NCBI RefSeq assembly: GCF_032884065.1
Contig: NC_088880.1
Span: forward strand, 28,733,298 to 28,797,297
Length of the DNA: 64,000 nucleotides
Direction: 5' to 3'
DNA from: Artemia franciscana
Taxonomy: Eukaryota; Arthropoda; Branchiopoda; Anostraca; Artemiidae
Positions 46,616 to 57,317 of the stretch are shown here, piece after piece; position 1 is the stretch's first letter, and the number at the start of each line of letters is the position of its first letter. A program made the translations under genes and the position numbers. The notes under the pieces were generated by a model that saw only the letters and a program-made list of their open reading frames with translations, was not told the DNA's origin and did not search any database.

Positions 46616-47202
46616 TTGTTCATGGTTGTCACAAAAACAATGGGTCCATTTGTACCCTCCCCACTTGTTAACTGGAACCAACCCAATTTAAAAGATGACT
46701 GGAGAAGATTTCCTAAACATGTGGAGTTAATATTCAGCAACTCTTTGCAGGGGGAATCTAGCACGGAAAAGTGTTCCTACCTCCTCATATGGGCAGGAGA
46801 AATTGACAAGGGCATCTTTAGTACCTTTGTCATTCCAAAAGGAAGTGAAAACAGCCCTACTGAATACCAAAAAACCTTCAAACAACATGTTGAGCCTTCT
46901 TAAAATCCAATATTCAAATGCTAAAAGTTACACAAGCAGAATCAAAAAGAGTTTAAAACTATTGAGCAGTATTTTACTGATACCAAAATGATTGCAGCTA
47001 TAATCAGCAGGATGAAATGGTGAGGCATAAGCTTATTTTTGGGCTACAAAATTATAAACTCAGAGAAAAACTTCTTGCTGAAGGTGGGAGCCCAAACTTG
47101 AACAGAGCTACCCTGATGTGCAGAAAATTCCAGGAAACCCAAGCACAACTCATAACCATGCATGATGAAGCCAAACAGATGATCAAACAGGTAGAAAAGT
47201 AA
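46616..47202 (+). pseudogene. gypsy-like gag remnant
   Basis: One frame (46616-46903) has WRRFPKHVELIFSN and CSYLLIWAGE, typical of gypsy gag, where a capsid-like fold begins with a W..F..H/Y....A pattern. A later frame (47017-47202) has LIFGLQNYKLREKLLAEGG, the conserved segment that precedes the zinc knuckle (D.I..GI.D..LRE.LL). A stop and frame change separate them. Confidence 0.7.
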
Positions 47203-47206
47203 CCAA

Positions 47207-47960
47207 ATGCAGAGCAAAGATTGCTACTTCTGCAGTGGTCTGTACAATGACAGGCATAAGTGCTATGGAAAAGCTAAATTAAACCACTTTGTACATGTGT
47301 GTAGGAGCAAATCTGTTTGTAACTTCAACCACGTTTACCAGATGGATATTGAAGACAGCAAAACAACCTTGGTACTCTTTACAGATTCAATAGACAAAGC
47401 TGCTGAAAACAGCACAACTGCTTCCATTAGATTAGTTGAACAAAACATGTGCATAAACTTTAAGGTAGACACTGGTACTGAAGTCAATGTGCTACCATTG
47501 CAAGTCTACAAAATGCTGAGCCCACAACCAACTATGCTCATCACCTCTTACATACTCACTTCCTATTGTGGTGAAAAGCTTAAAGTGCTTGAAACTTGCA
47601 ACCTGAAACTCCAGACAATCAAGTTAAAGAGATCCACAATTCTATATCATGAGCACTGCCAAATCACTGTGTCTCATCAAATTCTTGAATAAAGTTAGCA
47701 AGAAGCCAGATAAAGCTGTCAACAAAATACTTTCTAAGCATGAGTACATTTTCCAAGAAATTGGGGAAGTTAGAAGGTAAATGCCACATTTATATGAAAG
47801 AGAATTGTAAGCCAAGTATGTAGCCACCCAAAACGATCCCCATATCCATGCAGGATCATTCCAAAGCAGAGATTAGCCATTTTGAGACACTAGGTGCTAT
47901 TAAAAAGTATCAAAACCAACAGAATGGGTTAATTCCAAAGTAATTGTTAAGAAGCCTGGA
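47207..47960 (+). pseudogene. gypsy-like protease / reverse-transcriptase start, broken
   Basis: The frame begins with a CCHC-type knuckle region: CYFCSGLYNDRHKC, then GKAKLNHFVHVC. The aspartic protease motif follows at about 47462: FKVDTGTEVNVLP, with the catalytic DTG. The ORF ends at 47692. In other frames, 47730-47960 still shows IPISMQDHSKAEISHFETLG and PTEWVNSKVIVKKPGS, the N-terminal motifs of gypsy RT. The rest of pol is absent. Confidence 0.78.
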
Positions 47961-47979
47961 AGCAGTTTTGCTTCCAGGC
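47950..47979. repeat. Perfect hairpin at the gypsy truncation point
   Basis: AAGCCTGGAAGCA, four bases, TGCTTCCAGGCTT: a 13-bp stem placed exactly where the RT reading ends, just before the AT repeat. Confidence 0.85.
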
Positions 47980-47983
47980 TTTT

Positions 47984-47991
<8 letters not shown>

Positions 47992-48041
<50 letters not shown>
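47992..48041. repeat. (AT)n microsatellite
   Basis: About 25 AT dinucleotides follow the truncated gypsy fragment. Confidence 0.95.
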
Positions 48042-48043
<2 letters not shown>

Positions 48044-48498
48044 TCAGTCCATTGGATTTAAATAAGGCTAAAGCCCCCAAAAGGACAAGATCATAGCTGG
48101 CAAAATTGGACATCACATGAGATAACTTGGCAGTCAGATTAGAATCAGAGTCCAAAACACAAGGAGCACTGAGGGTTCTATAAACAACACCCGCTATGCT
48201 TGAGATTGTTTGATTGTGTATTTTTATCTACAAAGACTCAATTCCATCAGTAGTCAGAGAAATAAAATTAATGAGACTAACCTTTAGTCCATCTCTTATA
48301 TATAAGAGATTTCAGTCTTGTTTCCTGACAAGTTTTTTGTGAACTTCTGTAATTCCTGCAACATCCACTTCTTCTGATATCACATAAAAGAAAGTTCACA
48401 AAGTTTATTAGGGAGGCTATCAACATTGGAGCTATATAACCTTGTTCCTTGTGAGGTGGGAATCTGAGAGAATACAGGAGCCTAAGGACTGGTAAAGT

Positions 48499-48780
48499 TT
48501 GTCAAAACAAGTTGTTGCAGAAGAAACAAGAGAAATGTCAGCATCACACAGGGAAACATTTATAAGAATTTGGTCTGGCTCAAATGGGCTAAATTTTCAG
48601 GTGTTTTCATATCAGTTCCTTAATCCAAGTGGCAAAGTTTTCTCTTCCCCCCTTTGCAGGTCTTGTAATCTTAAAAATGAAACAATTGATCATTGCCTAT
48701 TTGAATGTAATATGCTGATGTCTACAAAGTATACTCTGCAATCTAAAATGTTAGAATGCTTCAAGCACCACAAAATTTAA
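48499..48780 (+). pseudogene. LINE C-terminal fragment (Cys/His motif)
   Basis: The 93-codon frame contains CRSCNLKNETIDHCLFEC, a C..C....ET..H.L..C pattern common at the C-terminus of Jockey/R1/I-type LINE proteins. It is preceded by FQVFSYQFLNPSGKVF. No RT is adjacent. The family assignment rests on this motif alone. Confidence 0.45.
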
Positions 48781-48859
48781 AATTGCACTATCAGCCAATA
48801 GTCTTGCTGACCATATCTGCACACATAGTACAGAACCCAATGTATATTCTCTTATAATT

Positions 48860-50110
48860 CAATTCCTTGTATCAAAAGATTTATTGCAAGAAATCTGAGC
48901 AGATTCAAGATAAATAAGGACAAACCAACTCAGTAGCTCTGTCCACCTCACAGAACAAGTCAAAAGGAAAAGGGCTGAATAGTCTTGACCAAAAAGCCCC
49001 CAACTGCTGAAAAAGAAGAACATTACTGTGATCACTACTAGACAGTTGAGAGACAAAATTTGGTGATGCAAGTCCACAAACATTTAAAGAATGAACTGAG
49101 GTAAAGGAGGAATAAACATTAGAGCAGTCCAGGGAATTGCTCCAACTAGCAAGTTTTTGATGTCACCCTTGTGAATTGTCAAATCTGTCTCTCCATTAGC
49201 TTTTCTGCATTTCAAATCCTCAACTAGAGCTCTGAGCTTTACTTGATCTTCCTTTGGACTATCAACATAGAAACTGATTGATCCTTTTGTTTCAAATGAT
49301 TTCAGAATTATTTGCTTGCTAAATTTTGTTCAAGGCACAGAGAAAAGGAGAGGGGCTACCAGAGGGTTGATGACTATTTGAAAGTCTGTTTACTTTGGTT
49401 GGGGGGGGGGAGGAACCTATGTCAACTCTATAAGTGTGTAACCCAGAATTATAAAGGAAAACTGCATCATCACTCTGTGTGGGGATTCTATATGGAATAA
49501 TATTTAAACATCTTGCAAAACAATGGTGCTCTGAACATGCTATTTGACAAACATCAGTTTCAGTTAGTTGGGCTACAGGAAGTTGACCCAATTGAGAAGA
49601 CACTGTAAAAGCCACTAGGTCCAGAACAGTTGAAACAAAGCATACTGATTTTAGTGAATTTTCAATATATGACACCCTATTAGCAATATCACTAACCTAA
49701 GCAGAAATGTCATATTTAATGTCAGTTCTCAGATGAGAAAGTGTTTGGGTCTACTGACTAGTGGGGGCAAACTCTATATTGAGATCTTCACTGAAGGTTT
49801 TGAGGAACTATCCATAACAAAAGCTGGCATTGCCATCTAAGTCTGCTCACCAAAGGGGGGAGGGTCAACTTTGCATGCTGGACATTACCAGGAACAAGTA
49901 AGTGATGCATGATCTTACTTAATAATTTATATTCATCAGGGGACAGGTTCAGACAATCACCACCAATCCACTTCTCAAAAATGTCACACTCTGTTGCATA
50001 GGACCCCTTATCCAATTTTGCAGAAAAGACAGAATGTCTATCATGGCCTTTAACTGGGCTTATGTGTTTACACTTGGCCTTGCTGGATATTTTAAACTTC
50101 ACCTGAATCA
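48860..50110 (-). other. Unrecognised coding-like remnants
   Basis: Minus-strand frames 49788-50102 (104 codons, with EKWIGGDCLNLSPDEYKLLS) and 49319-49675 (118 codons, with VAFTVSSQLGQLPVAQLTET) have protein-like composition and lie in line. They are continued in another frame at 48900-49110 (NVCGLASPNFVSQLSSSDHS). I do not recognise a family. Stops between them suggest a decayed element or an old pseudogene. Splice-joined exons are possible but unproven. Confidence 0.3.
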
Positions 50111-50264
50111 GAAAATGAAACCAAACAAGTCCAGGGTATGTGCTAGGCTACTAGGCCTACCCAAAAAATCTTGGTCAATGTTCCTATTACCAGAAAAATT
50201 GTTCACGGTCATGAAACTATTGTTAATAGATGCATTTTAACTTTTGGAACATCTTTTCTCTCTT

Positions 50265-50562
50265 GCAAAACTACTGCAAACTCACCGTTATGGAGTTATT
50301 CTAGCCCAAATATCCTGTATTTACACATATAGAATTGCAATCATTTCTGTTTTTGCTGATTGGATATTTGAAATTGTGAATCTGTAATAGTTCAGAAACA
50401 AATTTGGGCTATATATTTGCACATCACAGGGGTGGGGGCAAAGCATAGGATACATTAAATGTGTAAACTAACCATTCCTGTATTTAATATGTGCTATGCT
50501 TTACCCCCCCCCCCTAATAACTCCATAATGGTGAATTTGCTGTAACTTTGCAAAACCTAAAA
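50265..50562. mobile_element. Small inverted-repeat element related to the 51-kb foldback
   Basis: The outer pair is TTGCAAAACTACTGCAAACT / CCGTTATGGAGTTATT at 50265-50310 with its complement at 50515-50562. The interior (50390-50505: AGAAACAAATTTGGGCTATA, GTGTAAACTAACCATTCCTG) matches the inner arm of the element at 51061-51678, so the two are relatives. Confidence 0.65.
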
Positions 50563-51060
50563 AATCAAACCAAAAAATACTTCTCTGCAACAACTACTCA
50601 AGCTGTCAATCAACAGAGGTATTTAGCACAATAGGCTATAGCCTATCTGTTCACATTTATCACAGGCTATTCATCAGCAGTCTATGGTTGGCTAACAGAC
50701 CCCCAAAAAATAACCGCTGGAGCATATTTGATAGATTACAAACTCCACTTAGCTAAATTGTTGGGGAAATCCTGTATCAAATGATAGCCTATGCTTCATA
50801 CAGAATCTCATTAGCTCACTTTTCCGAAAACAATAATTTGAAATCATTAAAAAGATCTTTAGAAAGAAGTCATTTATTTTATATCACATATTTAGCCTTG
50901 TTAAAATTGTGCCATAATATTGGGATAAATTTGAGCACATTACATTTATTTGAATTTGATATTTATTGCTGTTGTCTTGAAATATTAGCCGGAATTTGTC
51001 AACCAATTCACATTCCGGCCAATTGAATTATGCCAATTTTCACTTCAAGTCTCACTAAAA

Positions 51061-51678
51061 CGGTAAAATTGGTGCAAACAGTATTACTGGCTTTCATATA
51101 AAGTGAATATACCACGCGATGCCTTTTTAATGCTGTTTACAAATATAATAATCGCTTCTACAGCAAATTCAGATTTAAGCACTTTTTGACCTCTTAAAAA
51201 TGACCTAAATATGGGGTATAACAAATCTGTAATAGTTTAGAAACAAATTTGGGCTATATATTTGCATATCAAGGGGGTTAGGGTAAAGCATAGCATATAT
51301 TAAATACGTAAACTAACCATTGCTGTTTTTTTATGTGTCTGTGCACATCAAATTTTAATGAGAAGAGAAATCACCGGTGCAACAGCAAAAACACATTAAA
51401 AAAACAGCAATGGTTAGTTTACGTATATAATATATGCTATACTTTACCCCCACCCCCCTGATGTGCAAATATATAGCCCAAATTTGTTTCTAAACTATTA
51501 TAGATTTGTAATGACCCCATATATAGGTCATTTTTAAGAGGTCAAGAGGTCAAAAAGTGCTTAAATCTGAATTTGCGGTAGAAGCGATTATTATATTTGT
51601 AAAAAGCATAAAAAAGGCATCAAGTGGTATATTCACTTTATATGAAAGCCAGTAATACTGTTTGCACCAATTTTACCG
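51061..51678. mobile_element. Foldback MITE with about 278-bp terminal inverted repeats
   Basis: The ends are CGGTAAAATTGGTGC and GCACCAATTTTACCG. The left arm runs 51061-51338 and the right arm 51391-51678, with a loop of about 52 bp. It is flanked by CTAAAA on both sides (51055-51060 and 51679-51684). The neighbouring duplicate at 51845-51880 has the same host sequence (CAAGTCTCACTAAAACTTGA) with a single CTAAAA, i.e. an empty site. An 8-bp duplication with one change (ACTAAAAC / GCTAAAAC) is an alternative reading. It has no coding capacity. Confidence 0.9.
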
Positions 51679-51684
51679 CTAAAA

Positions 51685-52010
51685 CTTGAAATTAGCTTTT
51701 TTTGGAATTTCTTAGCAAGCAGCATTCACATTCAAAAATAAGAAATGCCTGTTTGGGAAGGATTTATGAGGAAAAATTGAAAATATAAAAGGTGGTAACA
51801 GTTTTGAAGCTGCTTAAAATTTATTCCGGCCAATTGAATTTGGCCGGTTTTCCTTCAAGTCTCACTAAAACTTGAGACTAGCTTTTTTGGATTTTCTTAG
51901 CGTTCCCATTCAAAAATAAGAAATGCCTGTTTGGGAAGGATTTACTGAGGAAGAATTGAAAAATATAAAAGGTGGTAACAGTTTTGGATCTGCTTAAAAT
52001 TTTTGGGACA
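51685..52010 (+). repeat. Direct duplication hosting the foldback insertion
   Basis: AAGAAATGCCTGTTTGGGAA, AAATATAAAAGGTGGTAACA and GTTTTG.A.CTGCTTAAAAT occur at 51740-51815 and again at 51918-51995. CATTCCGGCCAATTGAATT occurs at 51011 and about 51820. So a segment of roughly 180 bp is tandemly duplicated, and one copy received the foldback element. Confidence 0.8.
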
Positions 52011-52019
52011 GTAAATAAA

Positions 52020-53270
52020 ACTATTCTTATCTGTAAATTTGACGACTACGAAAATAATTTTCAGGAAACTTAGGCTAGCCTATTCCCAAAACAAAAGTTT
52101 TGGCTGAATGTTGTGTTACTTTAAGCTAGTGAATTAATTTGAAAGGTTAAGATTGTATGGTTGTATGGGGTTTTCATAAGAAACACCATAATAACAAAAT
52201 ATTTGGTAAGTAGCCTACCATCAACTTCCAGTCAACACTTTCTAAAGATTATCTTTGCTAGGCAACCATGACAGGAGTAATTCCCCCCCCCCCCCCCAAT
52301 AGGGCCAAATATGACCTAAGCTAAATACAAATAACTAATTAAGTATTTTAATCAAAACTATTTTACCTTGTAACATGCTGAAAGTTTTTAGCTGTGTCTG
52401 CTGACACTTGGGTTATTTTTCAGTGCAATAATAAGTATGATTAATTTAATTTGTGTAGCTGGTAAAATAAGTATAGTAATAAGTGTCTGATCCCAGCTCT
52501 TGGCAGAAAAACAGTTTTAAGGCTTGAAAAATGAACACTGGAACACCACTTGAGCATCAGGCTAACATTAATCTTTTTTTTTTTCTCTGTGGTTCCCACA
52601 GATATTTGTGAATTAAAACCTAAAAAAAGTAAAAATAAATCTAAAGCAATAGCATATTTAAAAGCAACTTGTGCTTTGTCACAAAAATACTTTGTATAAG
52701 TTCACTTGGTAAACACACTCATTCTGGAAATAATTACACATAGAAAACATAAGTAAGAATAACACAAAAGTTGCATACAGTGATCTGTATTAAAACACAT
52801 CAGCCATAGCCTTTAACTATGTTTAGTCTTACATCTAATAGTAGAGTTTTTCACAATAACTTTTACAAAAACAAAATTAAACCAAACAAACTTTTAGTCT
52901 GCACAGTACTTAAAAGGTCCAGTCCAGCTGTGGCCATTTGTAATGCAAATTGTAAAACAAATTCTGCCAGTCCCTTGAAACAACTGCTGTTATTTTGCCA
53001 CCATTCTAACAGCCAGCTTTTTTCCTGTCAATGACAGCCCCCTTATATACCTTTCTAGTATCTGATAAATATTATGTACTGACTCTTTCTCCTCTCTTGT
53101 TGAAGTTGTAAGCATATTATCAAACAGGCAGTCAATCAAACATGCTGTGCCTGCTCTCATTTGTTTCTTTGTTTTCTCTTCTGTTACAGTGGCTAATTTT
53201 GTTTCTTCTGTTGTCTGACTCTGTTTTTATGGCAGTTGCCTGCCAGCAAGTTGCCAGTATGTTGGTCTGT
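52020..53270. other. No gene recognised
   Basis: This is AT-rich DNA with a C-tract (52285-52298). Short ORFs here lack family features. Confidence 0.45.
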
Positions 53271-53274
53271 TGGT

Positions 53275-53420
53275 CCTGATTTTGCTAGTTCAGGCAGTTC
53301 CAGATAAGCTAGGATGATAAAAATTGTCAGGATGGCAAAATATCAGGGACTGGGCCTGATTAGATTGGAAATAGTTGCTTCCCTGATTTGACTGTGTGGG
53401 AAGGGATAGAAGGATGTTTT
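53275..53420 (+). repeat. Isolated edge module of the 300-bp array family
   Basis: AGTTCCAGATAAGCTAGGAT, then AAATTGTCAGG.TGGCA, then GATTGGAAATAGTTGCTTCC, then CTGATTTGAC match the edge modules at 1125-1230, 54660-54755, 54955-55035 and 61760-61865. Confidence 0.65.
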
Positions 53421-53449
53421 TTTCTGAAAACTAGAATAACAAATCTGCA

Positions 53450-53703
53450 AACTTCATGCAAGGACTAGAGCAATATCCAGCTTCTTCTTGAACTGGATTG
53501 TGAACCTCTGGAACAACCTCAAGGAGAACAATGTTTCTGCTGAATCAACAGATGTATTCAACTGCTGTCTGGATGCTGAGTGGAGTAACAAATTGTGGAG
53601 ATTTGACTGGGATGCACCAGAACCTAATCAACCATGTATGCAACTGTCATCACAAGGAGTGATTCAACAGGATCAAAAGTCCTTATTTCACTCCAAGCTA
53701 TGA
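53450..53703 (+). pseudogene. LINE protein C-terminal fragment
   Basis: The frame reads NWIVNLWNNLKENNVSAEST, then DVFNCCLDAEWSNKLWRFDW. This is like the last residues of many animal RT proteins (N.WN.LP..VV.A.S...FK..LD..W). Only the extreme C-terminus is left. Confidence 0.55.
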
Positions 53704-54179
53704 TTCCAAGCTGTTTAATTCCTGACAGAGACAATTTTTATAAGTTTTTTTCTTGCTCTGCTATTTTAGTAATAATTTTTGTTTAATTTGAAAACCTTTT
53801 TTAAAATGTCTGGCCTGGACTAACACTTTCACCAAAAATATCAGATTGGATCACATTTTATGGTGATTAAACTGGAATTTGCTATAGTATGAGCCAGCAA
53901 GCATAGGAGGAGCTAAATCAAGCAATGAATTTAAAGCAATCAAAGATTATAGAAAAAAGCTATTCAGCTTCAGAGAGAGAAATCCCTTGCAGTTGTGCTT
54001 ATCATGTTAGCCTCAAAAAAAAAAAACATTACAAAAGGTTGGCTCTTCCAACCTCATCACCAGTCCCATATGAGCTTTTGTTCATGTAGCCACCTTTTAT
54101 TACCCAAGGAAACTTTTATTATCTGATGAAACTTGGTGGGAAAAACAAGCACAAGCCCTAGATACATGATTGACATAAC

Positions 54180-55285
54180 CATAACAGATCTGCTGTCTTT
54201 GGGGGGGGGGGGTTAATTCAGAAAATTTTTAGAAAAATTTTGAAAAAGCTTGAAATTTTGGAAAATGCTTAGAGTGGAGGGATCCAGATGAAACTTGGTG
54301 GGAAGAATAAGCACAAGTCCTAGATACATGATTGACAAAACCAGACCAGATCTGCTCTCTGTGGGGGAGTTGGGGGGGGGGCTAATTTGGAAAAATTAGA
54401 AAAAATGAGGTATTTTCAAATTACAAATAGGTGATTGGATCTTAATGACATTTAAAAGGACCTTGTGTTTCAGAGCTCTTATTTTAAATTTTAACTGGAT
54501 CCGGTGACATTAGGGGGAGTTGGAGGGGGAAAGCATTAATCTTTGAAAACACATAGAGTGCAGAGATTGAAGAATAAGCACATGTCTGAGATACATTACT
54601 GACATAACTGGACCAGATCCACTCTCTCTGGGAGAGTTTGGGGGGGGGGATTTTCTAGTTGGGAACTTCCAGATAATCCATGACAATGAAAATTGGCAGG
54701 CATATCAGATGAAATTAGAAATGGTCTTTTCCCCAATTCAATCATCTGCAGGGGGGAGGGCAAGCAAACAAGATAATTGAGAAGAATGTTATTTGGCCAT
54801 AAAGCAAATGATTGTTCTTCTTAAGTATGGCTTGTGGTCTAGGGGTATGATTCTCATTTAGGGTGCAAGATGTCTCTGGTTCAAATCCCTAATCAAACAA
54901 ATTTTAACATGAAGAAGATCTTAAACTAGATACATGATCAATATAGCAATCACTGAAAGTTAGCAGGCCTATCATGGACCCAACCAGATTAAATTAGAAA
55001 TAGTCGCTTCCCCAATTTGACCATCTGGGGGGGGGAGTGGAAGTTGTGAATGCATTATTGAATCTTAATGAAATTTGATGTTTAGAAGGACCTCGTGTCT
55101 CAGAGCTCGTATTTTAAATCCCAATTGAATCTGGTGATGTTGGGAGGGGAGGGTTGGAGGGGGAAACCAGAAATCTTGGAAAACACTTAGAGTGGAGAGA
55201 TCATAATGAAACTTGATGAGAAGAAGCTCTTGGCTCTTCTGACCTCATCACAAGTGCCATATGAGCTCTTGGCTCCTGTTAGGGA
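54180..55285 (+). repeat. Tandem repeat array II (about 300-bp units)
   Basis: Units show GATGAAACTTGGTGGGAAGA, AAGCACAAGTCCTAGATACA, TGATTGACATAACC, GATCTGCTCTCTNTGGGGG, a G-tract, AAAATGAGGTATTTT and TCTTAATGACATTT, then GAGCTCTTATTTTAAAT. It is the reverse complement of array I. It ends in a distinct 3' module, CTCTTGGCTCTTCTGACCTC and CAAGTGCCATATGAGCTCTT, at 55227-55280. The same module lies at 54040-54080 and 62045-62095. Confidence 0.85.
54829..54897 (+). pseudogene. Decayed tRNA-Pro(AGG)-like sequence
   Basis: GGCTTGTGGTCTAGGGGTAT matches the acceptor, D-arm and A-box of eukaryotic tRNA-Pro. TCTCATTTAGGGTGCAAGA gives the anticodon arm with AGG. GGTTCAAATCC is the B-box. The acceptor stem has lost at least three pairs and the T-stem two, largely at positions where a functional gene has CG dinucleotides, suggesting decay by C-to-T change. 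It sits inside array II and is more likely a pseudogene or SINE head than a working tRNA. Confidence 0.7.
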
Positions 55286-55599
55286 GTGCACTGGTACAGA
55301 AGCTAAAAAGCTATAATCTTTTTTGGTCTGTGTGATGTATTTTTTGGTTGATAGGCCTACTGAGTGACCCTTTCTTTTTCCCTAATATCAACTTGCAGGT
55401 TGCTTGACATTTACATTACTTTTTAGCTTGCAGCAACTATATGACTCATGTTGAACTTAAAAATCACATTTTATGTAGTTATTAACACCAAACACATTGA
55501 GCACATAGTGCCCATATTACAAAAATAAACACATGAGCACTGGCACTGAAACAAATCATGAGAAACACATATATATCTCTAAGAAAATGTGTTGAAAGT

Positions 55600-56380
<781 letters not shown>

Positions 56381-56496
56381 CATGGAAAGACAGTGTTGTC
56401 TTCAAAGTCATCTAAAATGTGTTGGTGTACTGTGATGTGTGAAAAACGGTGATGTGCTGGAATAGTATGTCTGCAGTGTCTCTCTTTAATAAGAGC

Positions 56497-56565
56497 AGGA
56501 TGTTAGTGCATACAAGTTCATCTGGCAAGGGGTTGCCAGATGAACTTGTATGCACTAACATCCTT
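56497..56565. repeat. Short perfect inverted repeat
   Basis: AGGATGTTAGTGCATACAAG TTCATCTGGCAA and its complement TTGCCAGATGAACTTGTATG CACTAACATCCT are separated only by GGGG. The stem is about 32 bp with almost no loop. Confidence 0.9.
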
Positions 56566-56836
56566 TAGTGGGTAGATTTTATTTATATGCCTAGCATTGA
56601 CAGAATTGTATCTTGTTTTATCAACATTCAGATTTAAAGAGTTCTCATGTGACCACTCCAAAATGCATCTGCAGCATTTTGTAGAGGCAAATAGCCATTC
56701 TTACTTTCAATTTTTCTTTTCTAAAGTTTAGAATCATCTCCAGATAGCTTAGTAGTAGAATTTCTTAATACAAGTTCAAGTTCACAAATAATTTATTAAA
56801 CAAAACTACTATAAATCACACACTACCTTCGACGGC

Positions 56837-57317
56837 AGGAAAGCCCAAATGGGCCTGTAAAGGCAGTCAAAATGATTTCTTACTTCAAATCAACTTCATC
56901 TATACTACTTAAAAAAAAGAATAAAGAACACTGAGAGGAAAAAAACAAACATGTTGTTGTCTCACAACTTACAATCACTGTAACAAACACATTTTTTTCA
57001 ATGCTGGTCTGTCAAGAAGTGTTTCTTCAGGCGTGCCTTGAATTGGGGTAGACTTAGCTCACTTTGAATCCCCCCAGGAAAGCCCAAATGGGCCTGTAAA
57101 GGCAGTCAAAATGATTTCTTACTTCAAATCAACTTCATCTATACTACTTAAAAAAAAGAATAAAGAACACTGAGAGGAAAAAAATCAAACATGTTGTTGT
57201 CTCACAACTTACAATCACTGTAACAAACACTTTTTGTCAACGCTGGTCTGTCAAGAAGTGTTTCTTCAGGCGTGCCTTGAATTGGGGTAGACTTAGCACA
57301 CTTTGAATCCCCCCAGG
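56837..57317. repeat. Tandem duplication of a LINE 3' end, period 239
   Basis: AGGAAAGCCCAAATGGGCCT through CTTGAATTGGGGTAGACTTA to CACTTTGAATCCCCCCAGGA is present twice with very few differences. The first copy is 56837-57078 and the second 57076-57317. The second is continuous with the RT C-terminus of the minus-strand LINE. Confidence 0.9.

Larger units (their letters stand above)
46590..47985 (+). mobile_element. Ty3/gypsy-type LTR retrotransposon fragment
   Basis: A gag-like region, zinc knuckle, protease and the very start of reverse transcriptase occur in the right order, with stops between them. No LTRs are recognised at either end, and the right end runs into an AT microsatellite at 47992. 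It is a truncated and inactive copy. Confidence 0.8.
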
